Positions 1-4,084 of a stretch of DNA of 5,463 bases are shown here, in pieces. Source of the stretch: Gemmatimonadota bacterium (GTDB lineage Bacteria > Gemmatimonadota > Gemmatimonadetes > Longimicrobiales > Gaopeijiaceae); NCBI GenBank assembly GCA_002731735.1, contig PCCM01000001.1:1-5463 (forward strand). Reading direction: 5' to 3'. Both the position numbers and the translations under genes were made by a program. Each line of letters begins with the position of its first letter. The first letter of the stretch is position 1. The notes under the pieces are model-generated. The model was not told where the DNA came from, made no database searches, and saw only the letters and a program-made list of their open reading frames with translations.

Positions 1-95
1 CGTCCAAATATCACGTGGAGAAATGATCGGCCGGACCGTCGCGGATTGGCGGCGGCGCATCGGGCAGAACTAAGGGACGAGCTAGGCCGAATTGG

Positions 96-124
96 TTGCC
101 CGGAGGCGTCCGCATGCATACTCT
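96..124 (+). promoter_or_regulatory. Candidate promoter of the first PQQ dehydrogenase gene
   Basis: A TTGCCC hexamer (96-101) is followed after 17 bp by TACTCT (119-124), 69 bases before the start codon. Each hexamer is a partial match to the sigma-70 consensus (4 of 6 and 3 of 6). It is supported by the same TTGCCY-17-TAnnnT pattern upstream of the other two genes. No transcription start is known, so this is inference. Confidence 0.3.
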
Positions 125-130
125 CGGACG
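107..130. repeat. Short inverted repeat around the candidate -10 hexamer
   Basis: CGTCCG (107-112) and CGGACG (125-130) are perfect 6-base inverted arms with a 12-base spacer that contains the TACTCT hexamer at 119-124. The position suits an operator, but arms this short arise by chance in GC-rich DNA. Confidence 0.25.
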
Positions 131-159
131 TTAAGGTAGGCTCTTGGCATCCCCTTAAC
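130..159. repeat. Inverted repeat GTTAAGG-N16-CCTTAAC, possible operator
   Basis: Perfect 7-base inverted arms lie at 130-136 and 153-159, separated by 16 bases. They begin six bases after the candidate -10 hexamer, at or just past the expected transcription start. A dimeric regulator could bind two such half-sites. A weak hairpin in the leader RNA is the alternative. The arms are AT-richer than the surroundings. Confidence 0.35.
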
Positions 160-182
160 AGGAAGGGTGCCTCCATCAGCAA

Positions 183-187
183 AGGAG
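183..187 (+). promoter_or_regulatory. Ribosome-binding site of the first PQQ dehydrogenase gene
   Basis: AGGAG (within AAAGGAGAAC, 181-190) sits 6 bases before ATG 194. It decides the start: the in-frame ATG at 167 has no comparable site and would put a charged stretch in front of the signal peptide. A near-identical AAAGGAG-site precedes the paralogous gene at 4085. Confidence 0.85.
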
Positions 188-193
188 AACACG

Positions 194-2278
194 ATGGGAA
201 GCGACAACTCCCGGCAGTCCCGGCACCTTTCAGCCTTCCTGGGCATCCCACTGGGCCTCCTGCTCGCATCAGCCATGGTGCTTTCCGTACCGATGGTGGG
301 CATGGCGCAAGGCCCCGGGACCGAGAACGGTCAGTGGACCTACCTCGGTGGTGATGCGTGGCACACTCGATACACGCCCTCCGATCAGATCAACGCGTCG
401 AACTTCGAGGATCTCGAGGTTGCATGGCAGTGGAACGCGGCCAGCTTTGGTCCAAGCACCCCTCGTGCGACCCCGACCTACGTCAACGGCCAGCTGATCA
501 CGGTCACCTCAGACCGCCGCAGCATGGTCGCCCTCGATCCCTCCAATGGCGAGTTGCTCTGGAGTTTCACCGAACCGAACACGGCCCGGTGGGAGTACTC
601 CATGCGGGCCGGCTACGGCAAGGGCATCGCATACGGTGAGCGTGATGGTCGGGGAGTTGCCTTCATCTCGACACCGGGTTTCTTCCTCCACGCCCTTGAT
701 GTGGTCACCGGCGAGCCCCTCGCGAACTGGGGTGAGGCGGTTCCGGTCGATGGATTCCCGCCCACCGGCAGCGTGGACCTCCTCGCCGACTTGATCGACG
801 GCTGGGGTCCCTGGGAGAGATGGAATCAGCCGTTCGATGCGTACCAGGGGATCCCGCTGGAACTCGGCTATATCACGAGTTCCTCGCCGCCGATCGTGGT
901 CAACGGCGTTGTGGTCGTTGGAAACTCGGCGGAGCAGGGTTATCACCAGACGCGTATCGAAATGATCCCGGGTGATATCCTCGCTTACGATGCGGACAAC
1001 GGCCAGCTCAAGTGGAAGTTCAACGTGCTCCCGCGTCCGGGTGAGTTCGGGCACGATACCTGGGAGAACGATGCGTGGGAGTGGACGGGCGACATCTCGT
1101 CCTGGGCCCCGATGGCGGCCGATCCCGAGTTGGGAATCGTCTACATCCCGACCAACGGCGCTACGCAGGATTTCTACGGCGGATTCCGCCCCGGTGACAA
1201 TCTCTTCAGCACGAGTTTGATCGCCCTGGACGTCGAGACCGGCGAAAGGGTGTGGCACTACCAGATGGTCCATCACGACATCTGGAACTATGACACTTCG
1301 ACGGCTCCGATCCTCATGGACGTCATGGTCGATGGCGAACTGATCAAGGGCGTCTTCCAGACCGGGAAACAGTCCTTCGTCTACGCCCTGAACAGGGAGA
1401 CGGGCGAGCCGATCTGGCCCATCGAGGAGCGGCCCGTCCCGGCCTCGAACGTCCCGGGCGAGCAACTGTCACCCACCCAGCCGTTCCCGACGAGGCCTTT
1501 GGCGTACGATCTTCAGGGCCGCACGGAGGACCATCTGATCGACTACACGCCGGAAATTCGCCAGATGGCGTACGACGTCGCGGTGGCGGGAAATCACTTC
1601 GCACCACTCTTCAACCCCCCGACGAATGTGGGCAACCCACAGGGCGACGGACCCGCAAGGATCTGCCCGGGCGGAGGGGGAGGGACCAACATTACGGGCC
1701 CGACTGTGGCGGATCCCGTCAACGGGATTCTCTTCACCACCTCGATGAGCGGTTGCTCGTACGAGTTCCTCGAGGCGGGCATAGACTCGCCGATGGACAA
1801 CGACCAAATGACCGGCAAGACGCTGTCCGACTGGATCCGCGGTGCGCGAGGTGAGCGCCGGGCCCCTGAGACCATCGATGGTCTTTCGATCTGGAAGGGT
1901 CCCGTCGGCCGAATCACGGCGATCGACATGAACACCGGCGAGCACCTCTGGATGATCCCGCACGGTGACGCGCCACAGGAGCAGCAGGATGCCATCCGGA
2001 ATCACCCGCTACTTCAGGGCGTCGACAACGTGATGGCCAATCGCGGTCGGCAAGGCCAGTCGGCCATGGTAGCGACGCCCACGCTGTTGTTCGCTTCGGG
2101 CCAGACTGCCGACGGCACCTGGAGCCTCTTTGCCATCGACAAGGAGACCGGCGAACGGGTGGGAACCGTGGATCTTCCTGGATCCACGAGATACGGAATG
2201 TCCAGCTGGACGCATGAAGGCAAGCAGTACATCATCATCCAGCTGAATGACGGCATAGCGGCGATGGCGCTGCCGTAA
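194..2278 (+). CDS. Secreted PQQ-dependent dehydrogenase-like quinoprotein (copy A)
   Basis: This 694-residue protein is a predicted periplasmic PQQ-dependent alcohol/aldose-type dehydrogenase, an eight-bladed propeller passing electrons to the respiratory chain. Seen: a Sec signal peptide (basic R7-H11, hydrophobic core to about V35, likely cleavage after GMA38) and blade-closing xDxxTGxxxW repeats near residues 114, 168, 265, 345, 399, 577 and 648. HHDIWNYD is at 360-367 and K392 lies 27 residues after N365, the spacing I recall for Asp466 and Lys493 of E. coli glucose dehydrogenase (Gcd). The expected catalytic Asp is therefore Asn365. A Gly-rich loop (492-497) lies between the only two cysteines, C491 and C521. 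There are no Gcd-type N-terminal membrane helices and no CXXCH haem site. The start is ATG 194, set by AGGAG at 183-187. Substrate unknown. The family call is firm; catalytic activity is less certain because of the Asn. Its paralog starts at 4085. Confidence 0.94.
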   Translation: MGSDNSRQSRHLSAFLGIPLGLLLASAMVLSVPMVGMAQGPGTENGQWTYLGGDAWHTRYTPSDQINASNFEDLEVAWQWNAASFGPSTPRATPTYVNGQLITVTSDRRSMVALDPSNGELLWSFTEPNTARWEYSMRAGYGKGIAYGERDGRGVAFISTPGFFLHALDVVTGEPLANWGEAVPVDGFPPTGSVDLLADLIDGWGPWERWNQPFDAYQGIPLELGYITSSSPPIVVNGVVVVGNSAEQGYHQTRIEMIPGDILAYDADNGQLKWKFNVLPRPGEFGHDTWENDAWEWTGDISSWAPMAADPELGIVYIPTNGATQDFYGGFRPGDNLFSTSLIALDVETGERVWHYQMVHHDIWNYDTSTAPILMDVMVDGELIKGVFQTGKQSFVYALNRETGEPIWPIEERPVPASNVPGEQLSPTQPFPTRPLAYDLQGRTEDHLIDYTPEIRQMAYDVAVAGNHFAPLFNPPTNVGNPQGDGPARICPGGGGGTNITGPTVADPVNGILFTTSMSGCSYEFLEAGIDSPMDNDQMTGKTLSDWIRGARGERRAPETIDGLSIWKGPVGRITAIDMNTGEHLWMIPHGDAPQEQQDAIRNHPLLQGVDNVMANRGRQGQSAMVATPTLLFASGQTADGTWSLFAIDKETGERVGTVDLPGSTRYGMSSWTHEGKQYIIIQLNDGIAAMALP

Positions 2279-2324
2279 CCGTAGCTTCAACTGCCTTCAC
2301 GGATCCCATTATACGCGGATCCGG

Positions 2325-2361
2325 CTGAAGCCCCGGGGGATGGTTTCCTCCGGGGCTTCGG
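2325..2361 (+). terminator. Strong hairpin after copy A, probable terminator without U-tract
   Basis: The arm 2327-2340 (GAAGCCCCGGGGGA) pairs along its full 14 bases with 2346-2359 (TCCTCCGGGGCTTC), with one G-U wobble and a 5-base loop at 2341-2345. U2326-G2360 and C2325-G2361 extend the stem. It begins 47 bases after the stop codon. No run of T follows (GTGACTACAT), so it may terminate inefficiently, act with Rho, or protect the 3' end of the mRNA. Confidence 0.6.
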
Positions 2362-2489
2362 TGACTACATCAGCCTCCACGCGATCCACCCAGCGGGACA
2401 TTATCCCAGGCCAATGCTTGCCCGCGGCGCGCAGAATCGGATCCAAGGCACGTCGTGAGTCGTGGGAAGGAGGAGCGGGCTCTCGTTCC

Positions 2490-2518
2490 TTGCCTGCGGT
2501 TCCACGCCACTCTAATCT
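2490..2518 (+). promoter_or_regulatory. Candidate promoter of the PAL-like lipoprotein gene
   Basis: TTGCCT (2490-2495), a 17-bp spacer and TAATCT (2513-2518) lie 84 bases before the start codon. The match to the sigma-70 consensus is partial. It matches the pattern at 96-124 and 3960-3988. Confidence 0.3.
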
Positions 2519-2590
2519 GTTTGGTTCGGGCCCCGACAGAGCACGCCCATCACGGTGGCGGGGCAAAATAGGTGCCCGAAATTCCACGTG

Positions 2591-2596
2591 AGGAGG
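2591..2596 (+). promoter_or_regulatory. Ribosome-binding site of the PAL-like gene
   Basis: A full AGGAGG sits 6 bases before ATG 2603. It fixes the start there and not at the in-frame ATG 2555, which would add 16 residues in front of an otherwise well-formed lipoprotein signal peptide. Confidence 0.88.
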
Positions 2597-2602
2597 TCTC
2601 CC

Positions 2603-3877
2603 ATGGCTAGACAGGGTCGATCGGAAAAGCTGACGGCGTTTGCGCTCCTACTGATGGTTGGGGGCGTGGCGAGTTGTGATCAAGCCGGGAATCCCGGAGT
2701 TGGCGAAACTCAAGCAGCCGGAATGGAACGCTGGAGTTACCAAGACTGGCCGACCGGCCCCTACCAGGTGGCGCTGGACTGGCCCAAGCCGCTGCCGGAC
2801 GACCGTCATTCGCACGATGGATGGACCTGGGGCTCCATGGGCGGAGTGTATGCCGAGTCCCCGGACCGAATCTGGGTGGCCATGCGCGGCGAGCTACCGC
2901 TCCCTGAGGGCGCCGCGCCCTGGACGGCGTACGGCGCCACCAACCTCGTGGGGAATGCCACGGGTAACGGCGACGGCATCGGCGCCACGTGCAACGTCAG
3001 CCAGAACCGCCGGGGCTGGGAGCGGCGCTTCGAGCACAGCATCATCGTGTTGGACGGGGACGGCAATTTGGTCGACGAGTGGCCGTACGCCGACGAACTT
3101 TTTTCGCAGCTTCCGTGTGGCCGGGGGCCGCACCAGATCAAGATGAGCCCCTACGACCCGGAAAAACACGTGTGGATCATCGACGACCAACTCCACGTGA
3201 TCTACAAGTTCACCTACGACGGTGAGCTCGTGCTTACGCACGGCACCTTGGGCGAGCGAGGACGAGACGCGGCACGGCTGTTCGACCGGCCCACCGACAT
3301 CGCTTGGTTGCCGGACGGCACATACTTCATCAGCGACGGCTACGGCGGGACCCGAGTGGCTAAGTTCGACGCGGACGACAATTTCCTCATGGACTGGGGG
3401 GAGCCAGTCGCCGATCGGGCGGACCCGCAGCCGAACGAGTTTCAGACGGTTCACAGCATCGCAATCAGTGAGGACCGCCGCATTTTTGTTCTGGACCGCG
3501 GAAACGCACGGATGCAGGTCTTCGACGAGGACGGCACGTTCCTCGACATGTGGCCGCTCACTTCACCGCACTGGGGCAACCAGGGCACCCTGATGGCTAA
3601 TCACCTCGTTACGACGGACGGGTACATCTGGGTGGGGGACGCACCGACGAGCAGGCTCCTGAAGTTCGATCTCGAGGGGAACTTCCTCTACAGCTGGGGC
3701 GCACCGGGAATCCAGGCCGGACGGCTGGCGTGCTCGCACGGGATCACGACAGATCAGGACGGCAATCTGTTCGTGGCCGACTGTTTCGCCGGACGCGTGC
3801 AGAAGTTCGTGCCGATCCCGGGCGTCGACACGTCCAAGATCGTCGGCCAGATTCTGCGGGAATACCCGATCGACTAG
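2603..3877 (+). CDS. NHL-repeat lipoprotein resembling peptidyl-alpha-hydroxyglycine alpha-amidating lyase (PAL)
   Basis: This 424-residue propeller protein is probably membrane-anchored by a lipidated Cys25: basic start, hydrophobic 10-21, lipobox VASC at 22-25. NHL-like blades lie near 78-97, 173-205, 227-260, 281-315, 332-365 and 376-405. Compared with rat PAL as I remember it, H177, H284 and H379 match zinc ligands H585, H690 and H786 (spacings 107 and 95 against 105 and 96). Y247 in SDGYGGTRV matches Y654, R299 in LDRGNARMQVF matches R706, and R95 in VAMRGELP matches R533. M784 corresponds to C377, and the calcium-ligand D787 to G380. About 30 extra residues lie between R95 and H177, including C130; C130/C172 and C377/C394 could form disulfides. 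PAL cleaves peptidyl-alpha-hydroxyglycine to an amide and glyoxylate. No PHM-type monooxygenase is visible, so the true substrate is open. The fold and active-site likeness are well supported; the reaction is inferred. It lies between two PQQ dehydrogenase genes, 324 and 207 bases away. Confidence 0.92.
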   Translation: MARQGRSEKLTAFALLLMVGGVASCDQAGNPGVGETQAAGMERWSYQDWPTGPYQVALDWPKPLPDDRHSHDGWTWGSMGGVYAESPDRIWVAMRGELPLPEGAAPWTAYGATNLVGNATGNGDGIGATCNVSQNRRGWERRFEHSIIVLDGDGNLVDEWPYADELFSQLPCGRGPHQIKMSPYDPEKHVWIIDDQLHVIYKFTYDGELVLTHGTLGERGRDAARLFDRPTDIAWLPDGTYFISDGYGGTRVAKFDADDNFLMDWGEPVADRADPQPNEFQTVHSIAISEDRRIFVLDRGNARMQVFDEDGTFLDMWPLTSPHWGNQGTLMANHLVTTDGYIWVGDAPTSRLLKFDLEGNFLYSWGAPGIQAGRLACSHGITTDQDGNLFVADCFAGRVQKFVPIPGVDTSKIVGQILREYPID

Positions 3878-3901
3878 AATCGAGACGCTTTCGGTTGCAT
3901 G

Positions 3902-3933
3902 GGGATCGGGTCGTAAATGCGCGGCCCGATCCC
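3902..3933 (+). terminator. Hairpin after the PAL-like gene, probable terminator
   Basis: GGGATCGGG (3902-3910) pairs perfectly with CCCGATCCC (3925-3933). U3911-G3924, C3912-G3923, G3913-C3922 and U3914-G3921 extend the stem inward to a 6-base loop at 3915-3920. It starts 24 bases after the stop codon. The downstream GCTTCTCGG is only slightly T-rich, so termination strength is uncertain. Confidence 0.55.
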
Positions 3934-3959
3934 GCTTCTCGGTGACGAACGTCTGTGGG

Positions 3960-3988
3960 TTGCCCCCGGTGACCTGTGCGGGTACCGT
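3960..3988 (+). promoter_or_regulatory. Candidate promoter of the second PQQ dehydrogenase gene
   Basis: TTGCCC (3960-3965), a 17-bp spacer and TACCGT (3983-3988) lie 96 bases before the start codon and downstream of the hairpin that ends the previous gene. The -10 match is poor (3 of 6). Support comes from the same spacing and hexamer type at the other two genes. Confidence 0.28.
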
Positions 3989-4039
3989 TGGCGGTTAACG
4001 CTGATTCTCGACGTAGTCGCTCAGCCTCTGATCGGATAC

Positions 4040-4071
4040 CTCGACCTACGTACCACTCGACCTACGTACCA
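4040..4071. repeat. Perfect 16-bp tandem direct repeat in the leader of copy B
   Basis: CTCGACCTACGTACCA occurs twice, at 4040-4055 and 4056-4071, with no base between the copies and no mismatch. Each unit contains the palindrome TACGTA (4047-4052 and 4063-4068). The second unit runs straight into the ribosome-binding site. The equivalent place upstream of copy A has no such repeat. It may be a recent slippage duplication or a pair of regulator sites. Confidence 0.85.
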
Positions 4072-4072
4072 A

Positions 4073-4077
4073 AGGAG
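4073..4077 (+). promoter_or_regulatory. Ribosome-binding site of the second PQQ dehydrogenase gene
   Basis: AGGAG (within AAAGGAGAGC, 4071-4080) sits 7 bases before ATG 4085. The site and its flanks match those of copy A almost base for base, so the duplicated unit extends upstream at least this far. One extra base separates it from the start codon compared with copy A. Confidence 0.85.
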
Positions 4078-4084
4078 AGCACGA

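Larger units (their letters stand above)
2279..2602. other. Non-coding region between copy A and the PAL-like gene
   Basis: These 324 bases hold a strong hairpin at 2325-2361, a competing stem at 2295-2330, a promoter-like pair of hexamers at 2490-2518 and the ribosome-binding site at 2591-2596. The open frames crossing it on both strands have low-complexity Arg/Ser/Gly-rich translations, lack good ribosome-binding sites and resemble no family I know. I see no small gene or RNA gene in it. Its length argues against tight translational coupling of the two flanking genes. Confidence 0.6.

Noticed and set aside
144..149. TTGGCA as a better -35 match before copy A
   Set aside because: At 16-18 bases downstream the sequence is GC-rich with no -10-like hexamer, and the spot is too close to the ribosome-binding site.
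167..193. Upstream in-frame ATG 167 as the start of copy A (and ATG 2555 for the PAL-like gene)
   Set aside because: Neither has a ribosome-binding site at proper spacing, while ATG 194 and ATG 2603 do, and those starts give standard signal peptides.
46..354. Open frame overlapping the start of copy A, ending like the frame at 3976-4233
   Set aside because: Both end in RSVDL-x-RW, but this comes from nucleotide similarity of the overlapping dehydrogenase genes read one frame off. There is no ribosome-binding site or recognisable family.
509..1465. Long antisense open frame of 318 codons within copy A
   Set aside because: It is fully antisense to a well-supported gene, has an Arg/Val/Asp-rich composition typical of reverse frames in GC-rich DNA and no ribosome-binding site. 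A parallel antisense frame at 4130-4933 exists only because the two sense genes are homologous.
2465..2475. Strong ribosome-binding-like GGAAGGAGGAG
   Set aside because: No ATG or GTG follows at a usable distance and no credible reading frame begins there. It is probably chance in purine-rich intergenic DNA.
2309..2587. Overlapping open frames on both strands between copy A and the PAL-like gene (also 2340-2591 on the + strand)
   Set aside because: They run through the terminator hairpin and the promoter-like region, with low-complexity translations and no suitable ribosome-binding site.
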